Assembly: GCA_946482075.1 (NCBI GenBank)
Contig: CAMLQG010000111.1
Span: forward strand, 1-8,851
Source of the DNA: an uncultured Erythrobacteraceae bacterium
GTDB taxonomy: Bacteria; Pseudomonadota; Alphaproteobacteria; Sphingomonadales; Sphingomonadaceae
Direction: 5' to 3'
Length of the DNA: 8,851 bases
This document shows, one piece after another, positions 1 to 5,643 of the stretch. The position numbers and the translations under genes are program-made. Below the pieces are notes generated by a model, which was not told the origin of the DNA, did no database searches, and saw only the letters and a list, made by a program, of their open reading frames with translations. Every line of letters begins with the position of its first letter. The stretch's first letter is position 1.

Positions 1-2
1 AT

Positions 3-746
3 TCGCACCTGCTCGACACGATCGGCATGCCCGAAAGCGAGTACGGCATGTTCCTGGAATACCAGGAAATGCGCGACAAGCACGATTACCTCCAGCTCTT
101 CGGCGTGGACAGCGACGAGGATATCGCCCGTACGCTCGCCATGTTCGGCGGCTTCACCGAAGGGCTGCAGCTCTTCGCCAGCTTCGCCATGCTGATGAAC
201 TTCCCGCGCTTCAACAAGATGAAGGGCATGGGCCAGATCGTGACCTGGTCGGTGCGCGACGAAAGCCTGCATTGCGAAGGCATCACGCGCCTGTTCCATG
301 CCTTCGTCAAGGAACGCGGCTGCCTGACCAAGGCGGTGAAGGAAGACATCATCGACTGCTGCCAGAAGACGGTGCGGCTGGAAGACGCCTTCATCGACCT
401 CGCTTTCGAAGCCGGCCCGGTGCCCGGCATGACGGCGAAGGAGATCAAGAAATATATCCGCTACATCGCGGACTGGCGCCTCAACCAGCTGGGCTTCGCG
501 CCGATCTACATGATCGACGACCACCCGCTCCCCTGGCTCGCCCCGCTGCTGAACGGGGTGGAACACGCCAATTTCTTCGAAACCCGCGCGACGGAATATT
601 CGAAAGCCGCGACGCGCGGCAACTGGAACGACGTCTGGGCGAGCTTCGACCAGCGGCGGAAAGCGAAGACCGGCGAGCAGGCGAACGATGTCGGGGATCT
701 GAGCGAGCCGGATATGTTCGGTAATGCCGGAGTTGCGGCGGAGTAG
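3..746 (+). CDS. nrdB: Ribonucleoside-diphosphate reductase beta subunit (class I), 5'-truncated by window edge
   Basis: The C-terminal 247 codons of the small subunit of class I ribonucleotide reductase. This subunit houses the diiron-tyrosyl radical cofactor and, with the NrdA subunit, reduces ribonucleotides to deoxyribonucleotides in the cytosol. The frame is open from base 3, so the gene starts outside the window; the family is about 330-370 aa. Visible signatures are FTEGLQLFASFAMLMNF, whose Glu (159-161) is an iron ligand, and VRDESLHCEG, whose Glu (261-263) and His (270-272) match the E-x2-H iron-ligand pair. The radical Tyr lies upstream, outside the window. Near the C-terminus the EYSKA segment is a plausible counterpart of the radical-transfer Tyr, which I infer from position only. 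The extreme tail should dock into NrdA. The stop is followed by a terminator-like hairpin and a convergent gene, so nrdB ends its transcription unit. The family call is firm. Confidence 0.96.
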   Translation, partial: SHLLDTIGMPESEYGMFLEYQEMRDKHDYLQLFGVDSDEDIARTLAMFGGFTEGLQLFASFAMLMNFPRFNKMKGMGQIVTWSVRDESLHCEGITRLFHAFVKERGCLTKAVKEDIIDCCQKTVRLEDAFIDLAFEAGPVPGMTAKEIKKYIRYIADWRLNQLGFAPIYMIDDHPLPWLAPLLNGVEHANFFETRATEYSKAATRGNWNDVWASFDQRRKAKTGEQANDVGDLSEPDMFGNAGVAAE

Positions 747-754
747 ACTATGGC

Positions 755-801
755 GTTCGCGGGCCTCTCATTCGATAGATTCAGTCACCCTGCGAACTTT
801 T
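755..801 (+). terminator. Probable intrinsic terminator after nrdB
   Basis: GTTCGCGGG (755-763) pairs with CCTGCGAAC (789-797) to give nine pairs including one G.U. The stem is followed at once by TTTT (798-801). It starts 9 nt after the nrdB stop and lies between convergent genes, as expected for a Rho-independent terminator. The 25-nt loop is long and the T-run short, so efficiency is uncertain. Confidence 0.5.
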
Positions 802-826
802 ACCGCGAGGTACGACCGCGACGCGC

Positions 827-1990
827 TTAAGCTGCAAACCTGTGATATTCCCGATGCCAGGCTAAAAATCGCGAATGCGGCCGCAGCTTCTCGTTCGCCG
901 GTAATCGCGCCCGCCGATCCGGATAGATCAGCTTCTCCACGCTCGCCACATCATTGATCTTGCTCGACAGCAGGATGCCGCCCGTGTCGCTGAGCGCGAT
1001 CAGGCCGCGATCGAACATCCAGTGGACCGTTCCCGACAGCGCGATGCCGTTCGGGACTGTGTCCGGTCCGCCGGCCTCAACACTCATGATGTGCGCCGCT
1101 TGGGTCTCGGCACGACCGCCGCCATTGATCAGTTGCATGCCGGTGAGCGCGCAGCGGCATTCGTAGACGTCGAGCACGCGTTTGCGGAACTGGCGGTCGC
1201 GCACCTTGCGGCTGGCGAGGACCGTCGCGCGATCGGCGCGGCCGAGGAACGGCTCCTGCTCCTCGCGCACGGCCTCAAGCACCAGTTCATCCTCCTCCTC
1301 GCGTGGCAGTAGTTCGTCCTCTTCGATAAGCCCCAGCCCGACGATACGGTTGAAGTCCTCGTCTGAGATCGGCCGCATCGACTGGATCGCACGGCCGTTG
1401 TTGAGCCGGCCATCGGCACCGAGCAGCCCGCGCTCGACCGCCTGTCCGCCTAGTTGGAACGGCACATCGCGCCCGAACTCAAGATAGCTCCCGGGCTCGA
1501 TCAGCGCGAGGAACATGGTGTCGTCAGATGGATCGCGCACGATCTGCTCGACCCGCGCGACCGCGTAATAGCCGCGCGGCCCAGCGCGGCGGGGTTCCTG
1601 ATAGACAATCCATTGCCCCACCGACCGCGCCGCCGCGTTCAGCCAGCGCCGCGGGAAGCGGTAGAAGCGGTCCGGCTCGTCGGCGTAGATCGAATGCGAA
1701 CCGATCACAAACACGCACTTGCTTGGGCTCACCTGCGGCAGGGCAAACGGCGCGTCGAGCAGCCGGTAGCGGCCAGGCGTGACAAACTCGATCGCACCGG
1801 TGTCGCGCAACTGCTGCAGCACGCGGCTTAGCGTCATTTCCGGCGTCGCGCCGCGCGATCCGGTCTCGCGCACGATCCGGCCAAGCTCCTCTTCGATCAT
1901 CTGTTGGCGGGTGAAGTCTGCGCTGCCGCTGCGCGCGACCAGCCGGCGCATGGCAATCTCAACCGCTTCGGACCAATCTGTTCCCGCCAA
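827..1990 (-). CDS. HNH endonuclease, predicted solitary restriction-type nuclease (winged helix + PUA/EVE-like + HNH_2)
   Basis: A 387-aa protein if it starts at TTG 1990. I chose this start because GGGGAGGA sits 6 nt upstream; a GTG at 2008 would add six residues but has no ribosome site. Residues ~22-78 resemble the winged-helix domain of DpnI/Dam-replacing nucleases (LQQLRDTGAIEFVTPGRYRLL region). Residues ~90-185 look like a PUA/EVE-type reader domain: QWIVYQEPRR, then GYYAVARVEQI, then FLALIEPGSYLEFGRDVPF. Residues ~265-335 form an HNH_2 nuclease domain with CALTG (C280), AAH (H300), PNGIAL (N314) and HWMFDRG (H323). It probably cleaves DNA, and the reader suggests modified bases may be sensed; that step is inference. 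No methyltransferase or other restriction subunit is visible nearby. The gene is divergent from a zinc-ribbon ORF. A possible promoter reads TTGCAC (2044-2039), 16 bp, TAGCAT (2022-2017). Nuclease family firm, substrate unknown. Confidence 0.88.
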   Translation of the reverse strand: MAGTDWSEAVEIAMRRLVARSGSADFTRQQMIEEELGRIVRETGSRGATPEMTLSRVLQQLRDTGAIEFVTPGRYRLLDAPFALPQVSPSKCVFVIGSHSIYADEPDRFYRFPRRWLNAAARSVGQWIVYQEPRRAGPRGYYAVARVEQIVRDPSDDTMFLALIEPGSYLEFGRDVPFQLGGQAVERGLLGADGRLNNGRAIQSMRPISDEDFNRIVGLGLIEEDELLPREEEDELVLEAVREEQEPFLGRADRATVLASRKVRDRQFRKRVLDVYECRCALTGMQLINGGGRAETQAAHIMSVEAGGPDTVPNGIALSGTVHWMFDRGLIALSDTGGILLSSKINDVASVEKLIYPDRRARLPANEKLRPHSRFLAWHREYHRFAA

Positions 1991-2025
1991 GCCTTGTCCT
2001 CCCCACACGGATTGTCATGCTATCG

Positions 2026-2037
2026 CCAGTCAACTGG
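2026..2037. promoter_or_regulatory. Short dyad in the divergent intergenic region (possible operator)
   Basis: CCAGT-CA-ACTGG has perfect 5-bp arms. It lies in the 57-bp gap between the HNH gene start (1990, minus) and the zinc-ribbon ORF start (2048, plus). It would overlap the spacer of the candidate minus-strand promoter, so it could serve as a shared operator. Arms this short can arise by chance. Confidence 0.25.
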
Positions 2038-2047
2038 AGTGCAAGCG

Positions 2048-2221
2048 ATGGACGAAAGACTCCGCATGGTCTGTCGCGATTGCGGGTCCACACTCGTGAC
2101 GCGTGATGCTTGGGCGGAGTGGGACGAAGACCAACAGGATTGGGTTCTCGGCACAGTTTATGACTATGCCTTCTGCCATGGGTGTCAGGAAGACGCCTGT
2201 ATCGAGGAAATACCGCTATGA
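2048..2221 (+). CDS. Small zinc-ribbon-like protein, unknown function (57 aa)
   Basis: A 57-aa acidic protein with two CxxC pairs, C9-C12 (CRDC) and C43-C46 (CHGC). This is the layout of a zinc ribbon, in which four cysteines hold one zinc ion. A further Cys at 51 and a tryptophan-rich middle (AWAEWDEDQQDW) complete it. The ATG at 2048 is chosen because GGAG lies about 9 nt upstream and because the Cys pairs sit in this frame right after it; longer versions would run back into the divergent HNH gene. No enzyme motif is visible. Such proteins often act as nucleic-acid or protein adaptors, but no role can be assigned here. It is divergent from the HNH nuclease with a shared 57-bp control region, so co-regulation is possible. 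Confidence 0.7.
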   Translation: MDERLRMVCRDCGSTLVTRDAWAEWDEDQQDWVLGTVYDYAFCHGCQEDACIEEIPL

Positions 2222-2356
2222 TCGAACGCGCCCCCACCCCGGCGCTGTACGCCTCTGCGTGAATCCATTTCCTACAGCGAACCAGATAGGATAAGGGGCC
2301 CGCTTCTTTCTGTGATCAGGAGCGGCGATCATGACGCACCAGGATCGAAGCGTTCG

Positions 2357-2380
2357 GCGCGGGGATGGAGTTCCCCGCGC
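2357..2380. repeat. Perfect 9-bp inverted repeat (hairpin)
   Basis: GCGCGGGGA (2357-2365) and TCCCCGCGC (2372-2380) enclose the loop TGGAGT. The stem is very GC-rich and no T-run follows on either strand, so it is not a typical intrinsic terminator. It may be part of a structured RNA. Confidence 0.5.
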
Positions 2381-2483
2381 TACTGGCCGCACTCGATGCC
2401 TCGTCGCAGGAACCGGGGCACAGATGCGCGGAAGGATTTTCACGTAGTCGGTCGCGCCGTGCTCGACGCCCACCCTGACTCCT

Positions 2484-2503
2484 CCCTCCTGCAAGCGGGA
2501 GGG
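2484..2503. repeat. Inverted repeat (hairpin)
   Basis: CCCTCCTG (2484-2491) pairs with CGGGAGGG (2496-2503) across the tetraloop CAAG, with one T.G wobble. TTTT follows at 2511-2514 on the plus strand, seven bases after the stem, so it could weakly stop plus-strand transcription ahead of the ORF at 2673. A REP-like repeat is equally possible. Confidence 0.4.
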
Positions 2504-2672
2504 CAGGATGTTTTGGCGTCATCTGGTCCTCCAGCCCCCAATTCAAGCTGGACCCGCGCCCTCACAAAGCGCACTCTGCCGCCAGCAGTCCGGGAAGGCT
2601 CGATGGGCCGGACATGGCCCGCCGCCGGCCCGCGGACGGGATGCGGTACATGCGTGCCAGAGGAGGCCGGCC

Positions 2673-2921
2673 ATGAACGAAGCCCAGAAGATGATGGCGA
2701 AATTCGCGATGGAAGTCGCGCAGGGCGGCAATGCCGTCCACCTCTATCTCCAGCATCACGAGTTGACGGCCGTGCGCATCCAGTGGGACGAGCACCGGCC
2801 GGGCGCGCTGGTCTGCGCTGACGAGGACGGAGCGAACTTCCTGCTCGATCCGGGCGAACTCGTCGCCGTGCGCGAGATCGCGCCGGCGGAGAGCCGGGTC
2901 GCCGAAGTGCTGGGATATTGA
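2673..2921 (+). CDS. Small soluble protein of unknown function (82 aa)
   Basis: I do not recognise this protein. It is 82 aa, with no signal peptide, membrane segment or cysteine pair in the mature form. It opens with an amphipathic helix (MNEAQKMMAKFAMEVA) and continues with alternating beta-like stretches: AVHLYLQ, AVRIQWD, GALVCAD, ANFLLDPGELVAVREI. This suggests a compact alpha/beta fold. The start at ATG 2673 is secured by GAGGAGG with a 6-nt spacer (ccggcc); longer versions of the frame have no such site. The DPGELVAVREIAP segment resembles the small beta-barrel modules of RNA-binding proteins, but the likeness is too weak to use. It is convergent with the membrane protein gene at 2953. 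A stand-alone small cytosolic protein is all that can be claimed. Confidence 0.72.
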   Translation: MNEAQKMMAKFAMEVAQGGNAVHLYLQHHELTAVRIQWDEHRPGALVCADEDGANFLLDPGELVAVREIAPAESRVAEVLGY

Positions 2922-2942
2922 GCGGGCGGCTCGCGCCTCGCT
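2921..2942. terminator. Possible bidirectional terminator hairpin between convergent genes
   Basis: AGCGGGCG (2921-2928) can pair with CGCC-T-CGCT (2934-2942) with one bulged T and a 5-nt loop. It fills the 31-bp gap between convergent stop codons. There is no T-run, so this is a weak call. Confidence 0.28.
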
Positions 2943-2952
2943 AAGCCATCCC

Positions 2953-3387
2953 TCAAGCCAGCCACGTCTCCGGATTGGGCATCGGCTCGTGCTTCTGCGC
3001 AGCCACCAGGCTCAGCACGCAGCGCACCACCACCAGCACGGCGACTGCCAGCCACACGAGGAAGCCGATCAGCACGATCAGCAGCACCGCGCCCACCACC
3101 ATGCCGATCAGCCACAGCCAGAAAGTGCGGATCAGATAGGCGTAATGCGACGCTTCCCATTCCGCATGGCTCTCGCTCTTCCAGACATAGGCGAGCACCA
3201 CGCCCACGATCCCGGTCACGCCGAGCACGAAGGCCGAGAGATAGAGCAGGCTGATGACGGTGGGATGGTTGAATTCGAACCCGGCGGATGCGGGAGCCGG
3301 GCCCGGTTCCGCCTGCGGCGATGCGGCCGGCGGCATGTCCGGTGAGGCGCGCGGGGCGGGCTGTGGCGGAATCTCGCTTTCGGTCAT
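2953..3387 (-). CDS. DUF4870/Tic20-like inner-membrane protein (144 aa)
   Basis: A 144-aa membrane protein. Residues 1-38 are a Pro/Ala-rich cytosolic tail (MTESEIPPQPAPRAS...). Hydrophobic segments follow at ~43-69, ~86-107 and ~104-127, giving two to three membrane helices, the last two nearly continuous. The stretch KSESHAEWEASHYAYLIRTFW (70-90) carries the W-x2-SH-x3-(L/Q)IRTFW signature I associate with proteobacterial DUF4870 proteins, whose function is not established. The start at ATG 3387 is chosen because AAGGAG lies 6 nt upstream; a longer frame to 3441 exists but lacks a ribosome site. A candidate promoter lies at 3457-3429. It is convergent with the gene at 2673 and divergent from the small membrane protein at 3481. 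The family call is good; there is no specific role to give. Confidence 0.82.
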   Translation of the reverse strand: MTESEIPPQPAPRASPDMPPAASPQAEPGPAPASAGFEFNHPTVISLLYLSAFVLGVTGIVGVVLAYVWKSESHAEWEASHYAYLIRTFWLWLIGMVVGAVLLIVLIGFLVWLAVAVLVVVRCVLSLVAAQKHEPMPNPETWLA

Positions 3388-3428
3388 GCGATGCTCCTTG
3401 CGATGCCAATATTGAGACAATCGCGCGC

Positions 3429-3457
3429 AAGATATCAGCATGGCTACGCGGTGTTAA
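3429..3457 (-). promoter_or_regulatory. Candidate sigma70-type promoter for the DUF4870-like gene
   Basis: On the minus strand, TTAACA (3457-3452, five of six to TTGACA) is followed after exactly 17 bp by TATCTT (3434-3429, four of six). Transcription would begin near 3422 and leave a leader of about 35 nt before the Shine-Dalgarno-led ATG at 3387. Confidence 0.4.
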
Positions 3458-3480
3458 CCGCGCTGTGCGAGAAGGCCCGG

Positions 3481-3702
3481 ATGGGACTGCTCTCACCCCG
3501 CATGAACACGGTGTTCGCCAGCCGCTGGAAAGCGGTGTGGTGGTCCGCGTCCATCCTCGCCACCGCCTATTGCACCGTGCAGGGCCTGCCCGGCGGCAAG
3601 AATGAGGCTGCGAACGTCGCCAAGATGGTCAAGAGCAAGAAGGCCGGCGAGCATCACGCGCCGAAGAACCCCTGGGCGCTGGACAAGCCGGCGGGGAAGT
3701 AA
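3481..3702 (+). CDS. Small single-pass membrane protein, unknown function (73 aa)
   Basis: A 73-aa protein from ATG 3481 (66 aa if the ATG at 3502 is used; the frame is open back to 3391). I prefer 3481 because GAAGG sits about 5 nt upstream, whereas 3502 has no ribosome site; confidence in the start is modest. One membrane segment, KAVWWSASILATAYCTVQ, occupies residues ~18-35. A short polar tail follows, rich in Lys and Ala (NEAANVAKMVKSKKAGEHH) and ending in Pro-rich sequence. The tail is probably cytosolic or periplasmic and basic, with no catalytic motif. It is divergent from the DUF4870-like gene, sharing the 93-bp gap, and its stop is followed within 2 bp by a palindromic repeat that may act as its terminator. 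The family is not recognised. Confidence 0.62.
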   Translation: MGLLSPRMNTVFASRWKAVWWSASILATAYCTVQGLPGGKNEAANVAKMVKSKKAGEHHAPKNPWALDKPAGK

Positions 3703-3704
3703 CG

Positions 3705-3776
3705 CCTTCGAGACGCGGAAAAAGATTACGCTCATCCTGAGGAGCCGTTGAGCCTGCCGAAACGGCGTCTCGAAGG
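3705..3776. repeat. Alphaproteobacterial palindromic intergenic repeat (REP-like)
   Basis: CCTTCGAGACGC (3705-3716) and GCGTCTCGAAGG (3765-3776) are perfect 12-bp inverted arms around a 48-nt interior. That interior contains CTCATCCTGAGGAG (3731-3744), itself a near-palindrome. The combination of these arms with a CCTGAGGA core is a type of dispersed intergenic repeat I recall from alphaproteobacterial genomes. It sits between the convergent ends of the genes at 3481 and 3788, so it may also stop transcription from both sides. Confidence 0.7.
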
Positions 3777-3787
3777 ACGCTCGGCGC

Positions 3788-4210
3788 TCAATACGCCTTC
3801 TGGATATCCGTGATCCGCGCCACTTCCTGGCCCTGGCATCCGATGATGACCGAACTGTAGGCGTCGAGCGCGGGCTTGATCTCCGCGCGGACGGGTTGCC
3901 AGCCGGCAGGATCGGACGAGGTTTCCAGCGACAGGGTGAAGCGCTGGCCCGGAGGCATCATGCGGTCCGTCGGCCCTACCGTGAGCATGGCGCTGCGCCC
4001 GGCGGGCACGTTCGCTTCGCCCGTGACGATCAGCGTGGGCTGGGCACCGGGGCCGGGCATGGCGTTGATATGCGCGCTCCAGTTGCGCGTTTCAGGACAG
4101 AGCGGCGCGGCGCCGCTTTCCGGTCCATCTGTGGAGGGCGTGGCGCAGGCGGCGAGCGTGGCCGCAAGTGCGGTGGCGGCGGTGAGGATGGCGAGGGCTT
4201 TCAGACGCAT
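3788..4210 (-). CDS. Predicted lipoprotein of unknown function (140 aa)
   Basis: A 140-aa exported protein. Residues 1-21 form a lipoprotein signal: MRLK, then a hydrophobic run ending in the lipobox LAAC, with C22 as the lipidated cysteine after signal peptidase II cleavage. The residue after it is Ala rather than Asp, so outer-membrane sorting is expected by the usual rule. The mature part has two further cysteines (C38, C124) that could form a disulfide. It also has beta-rich stretches (QPTLIVTGEANVPAGRSAMLTVG, QRFTLSLETSS) suggesting a small beta-sandwich or barrel. GGAG lies 7 nt before ATG 4210, which supports the start. It stands alone, flanked on both sides by palindromic repeats. The lipoprotein call is strong; function unknown. 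Confidence 0.83.
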   Translation of the reverse strand: MRLKALAILTAATALAATLAACATPSTDGPESGAAPLCPETRNWSAHINAMPGPGAQPTLIVTGEANVPAGRSAMLTVGPTDRMMPPGQRFTLSLETSSDPAGWQPVRAEIKPALDAYSSVIIGCQGQEVARITDIQKAY

Positions 4211-4268
4211 GATCCGTCTCCGGGTTTGATTTGCGGAAAGTAACGCGGGTGGGCTGGTGTGGCCAGCA

Positions 4269-4435
4269 GATCCTCCCCGCTAGCGGGGAGGTGGTAGCCG
4301 CATCGTGGCTGACGGAAGGGGCGTGCCCGACACGAAACCCCCTCCACCATGCTGCACCGAAGGTGCAGCTTATGCTGAACGGCTGTTGCAAGCAGCCAGC
4401 CGAAGGCATGCTCCCCCCCACAAGTGGCGAGGATC
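4269..4435. repeat. Composite palindromic intergenic repeat element (about 167 bp)
   Basis: The ends are inverted: GATCCTC (4269-4275) and GAGGATC (4429-4435). The left part contains the perfect 20-bp palindrome CCTCCCCGCTAGCGGGGAGG (4272-4291). Inside are GCTGCACC-gaa-GGTGCAGC (4351-4369), a perfect 8-bp stem, and GGCTG...CAGCC (4381-4397). The theme of CTCCCC palindromes bordering a segment with GGTGG...CCACC resembles a dispersed intergenic repeat common in sphingomonads. The right-hand palindrome looks degenerate compared with the left one. It has no coding capacity and probably spreads or persists as a non-autonomous element. Confidence 0.65.
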
Positions 4436-4578
4436 GAAAAAGGAACTTTCCTACATCCCCGCCCCTGTGCCATCCCGCAGGAATGGCCGCCCATTTTCTC
4501 CTTTCCGTTCAAATCATTGAGGCCGATCGGAAGGGGGGTCGGAATTTTCCCTCTGGACAGTGTAAACTGTGTCAACCT

Positions 4579-4606
4579 GTTCAGCCTGACCACGTCAAAG
4601 CTGAAC
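4579..4606 (-). terminator. Nested hairpin just downstream of ppk2, possible terminator
   Basis: GTTCAGC (4579-4585) and GCTGAAC (4600-4606) form a perfect 7-bp outer stem. Within it, TGAC-cac-GTCA (4587-4597) forms an inner stem. It begins 11 nt after the ppk2 stop. No T-run follows on the minus strand, so it may stabilise the 3' end rather than terminate alone. Confidence 0.35.
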
Positions 4607-4617
4607 TAAACGCCGGA

Positions 4618-5403
4618 TCAGTCCTTGACCGAACCTTTCGGCGGAAAGGCCGGAATCGGCTTGAGCTTGCCGAACTTCTCCTTCTTCGGCTTGCCGGCGA
4701 GAGCGGGCCAGTCGAGCTCCGCTTCGGGCACCGCGATGTCGGGCAGCCGGTCGAGCAGGTGGCGGATAAGCGTCAGCCGACCGTGGCGCTGGTCGTTGAA
4801 ATCGACCAGCGTCCAGGGCGCCCATTCGGTGTGGGTGGCGCCGAACATCGTCTCGCGCGCCTTGGTGTATTCTCCGTATTTGGCACGCGCGGCGATATCG
4901 ATGGGCGAGAGCTTCCAGCACTTGAGCGGGTCTTCCCGCCGTTCGGCGAAGCGCTGTTCCTGCTCCTCCTGGTCGCAGCTCAGCCAGTATTTGAACAGGC
5001 GGATGCCGTCATCGGCGAGCATCTTCTCGAACAGCGGAGCGGCCTTCAGGAAAGCTTCGATCTGGCTGTCCGTGGCGAAGCCCATCACGCGCTCCACGCC
5101 CGCGCGGTTGTACCAGCTGCGGTCGAACAGCACGATTTCGCCGGCCGATGGCAAATGCGGGACGTAGCGCTGGAAATACCACTGGGTGGCTTCCTTCTCG
5201 CTTGGCTTGGAAAGCGCCACGGTGCGGCACTGGCGCGTGTCGAGCTGTTCCGCGATGGCCTTGATCACCCCGCCCTTGCCCGCCGTGTCGCGCCCTTCGA
5301 AGATCACGCAGACGCGTTCGCCCTTCGCGCGCGCCCACCGGGCCATCGCGGCGAGTTCCAATGCCAGCGGTTCGAGCAGTTCTTCATAGGCCTTGCGCTT
5401 CAT
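4618..5403 (-). CDS. ppk2: Polyphosphate kinase 2 (PPK2 family)
   Basis: A 261-aa cytosolic kinase that transfers phosphate between inorganic polyphosphate and nucleoside phosphates. PPK2 enzymes mostly run towards NDP/NTP formation at polyphosphate expense. Walker A is FEGRDTAGKGG (35-45, with D39 and K43), the PPK2 form of the P-loop. Walker B is VLFDRSWYNRAGVERVMGF (D94, R95, N99, R100). The lid region follows at SCDQEEQEQRFAERREDPLKCWKLSPID (~142-169), then the TEWAPWTLVDFNDQRHGR stretch (~192-209). The length fits a single-domain PPK2. AAGGA precedes ATG 5403 by 8 nt. A possible promoter (TTGCCG 5458-5453, 16 bp, TAAACT 5436-5431) lies in the 61-bp gap to an upstream same-strand small gene, so ppk2 could be read alone or with it. 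Substrate class (NDP or NMP) cannot be told by eye. Confidence 0.95.
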   Translation of the reverse strand: MKRKAYEELLEPLALELAAMARWARAKGERVCVIFEGRDTAGKGGVIKAIAEQLDTRQCRTVALSKPSEKEATQWYFQRYVPHLPSAGEIVLFDRSWYNRAGVERVMGFATDSQIEAFLKAAPLFEKMLADDGIRLFKYWLSCDQEEQEQRFAERREDPLKCWKLSPIDIAARAKYGEYTKARETMFGATHTEWAPWTLVDFNDQRHGRLTLIRHLLDRLPDIAVPEAELDWPALAGKPKKEKFGKLKPIPAFPPKGSVKD

Positions 5404-5430
5404 CGCCCACGTCCTTCGTTATTGCGCGGG

Positions 5431-5458
5431 AGTTTAGGCAAGCGACGCGAGGCGGCAA
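5431..5458 (-). promoter_or_regulatory. Candidate promoter for ppk2
   Basis: On the minus strand, TTGCCG (5458-5453) and TAAACT (5436-5431) are separated by 16 bp, each matching four of six consensus bases. It lies directly upstream of the ppk2 ribosome site. This is a weak consensus in a GC-rich genome. Confidence 0.33.
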
Positions 5459-5464
5459 GCGGGA

Positions 5465-5617
5465 TCAGACCTGGCGGCGATCCTCGGCGGTGCGGCGCTG
5501 GCCCTGGCGGCGATCGGTCTCGTCGAAGGACAGGCGCGGTGTCTTGCGCCGCTCCACGCCGTGGCGGCGATCCGGACCTCGTTCGGCGAATTCGCCTTTC
5601 TCATCGGCAGTGGTCAT
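5465..5617 (-). CDS. Small Arg-Arg-repeat protein, unknown function (50 aa)
   Basis: A 50-aa highly charged protein with no hydrophobic segment and no cysteine. It carries five Arg-Arg pairs at 17-18, 23-24, 36-37, 41-42 and 47-48. Most follow an acidic residue (DRRHGVERR, then DRRQGQRR, then EDRR), so the protein looks like a tandem module of (D/E)RR. The start at ATG 5617 is chosen because GGGAGG lies 7 nt upstream; a longer in-frame ATG to 5665 has no such site. I do not recognise the family. The charge pattern would suit nucleic-acid, polyphosphate or protein-surface binding, but that is inference. It ends 61 bp before ppk2 on the same strand and may share its transcript. Confidence 0.6.
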   Translation of the reverse strand: MTTADEKGEFAERGPDRRHGVERRKTPRLSFDETDRRQGQRRTAEDRRQV

Positions 5618-5643
5618 CGACCCGCCTCCCTCGATGCCCGGGC

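Larger units (their letters stand above)
2222..2672. other. Gene-poor stretch with hairpins; no convincing CDS
   Basis: I find no ORF here with family resemblance. The stretch does hold structured sequence. A perfect 9-bp stem GCGCGGGGA/TCCCCGCGC with a 6-nt loop lies at 2357-2380. A stem CCCTCCTG/CGGGAGGG with one T.G pair and loop CAAG lies at 2484-2503. GGGCC/GGCCC arms lie around 2605-2620. A tiny ORF from ATG 2330 (37 codons, ending TAG near 2443) has AGGAG about 8 nt upstream, but its Arg-rich product looks like nothing I know. The long open frames on both strands look like GC-driven shadows. A small RNA or a decayed gene is possible. Confidence 0.4.
4211..4617. other. Intergenic region between ppk2 and the lipoprotein gene; repeat-bearing, no CDS
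   Basis: About 400 bp without a supported gene. It holds a repeat element (4269-4435), a small dyad ACAGT-gtaa-ACTGT (4557-4570) and a nested hairpin next to the ppk2 stop (4579-4606). On the minus strand a perfect TTGACA (4575-4570) occurs, but no good -10 lies at the right distance. The remaining sequence shows nothing I can assign. The plus-strand frame that stays open through here is a shadow. Confidence 0.5.

Noticed and set aside
86..448. A 120-codon minus-strand open frame
   Set aside because: Antisense to nrdB, which carries the iron-ligand motifs in the plus frame.
2312..2821. A 169-codon plus-strand open frame
   Set aside because: It overlaps the Shine-Dalgarno-led gene at 2673 in another frame, and its product has no recognisable pattern. 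Its length is explained by high GC.
2756..3496. A 246-codon minus-strand open frame overlapping the DUF4870-like gene
   Set aside because: The membrane-protein frame explains this region with hydrophobic segments and a ribosome site; this one gives an Arg/Gly/Ala-rich product.
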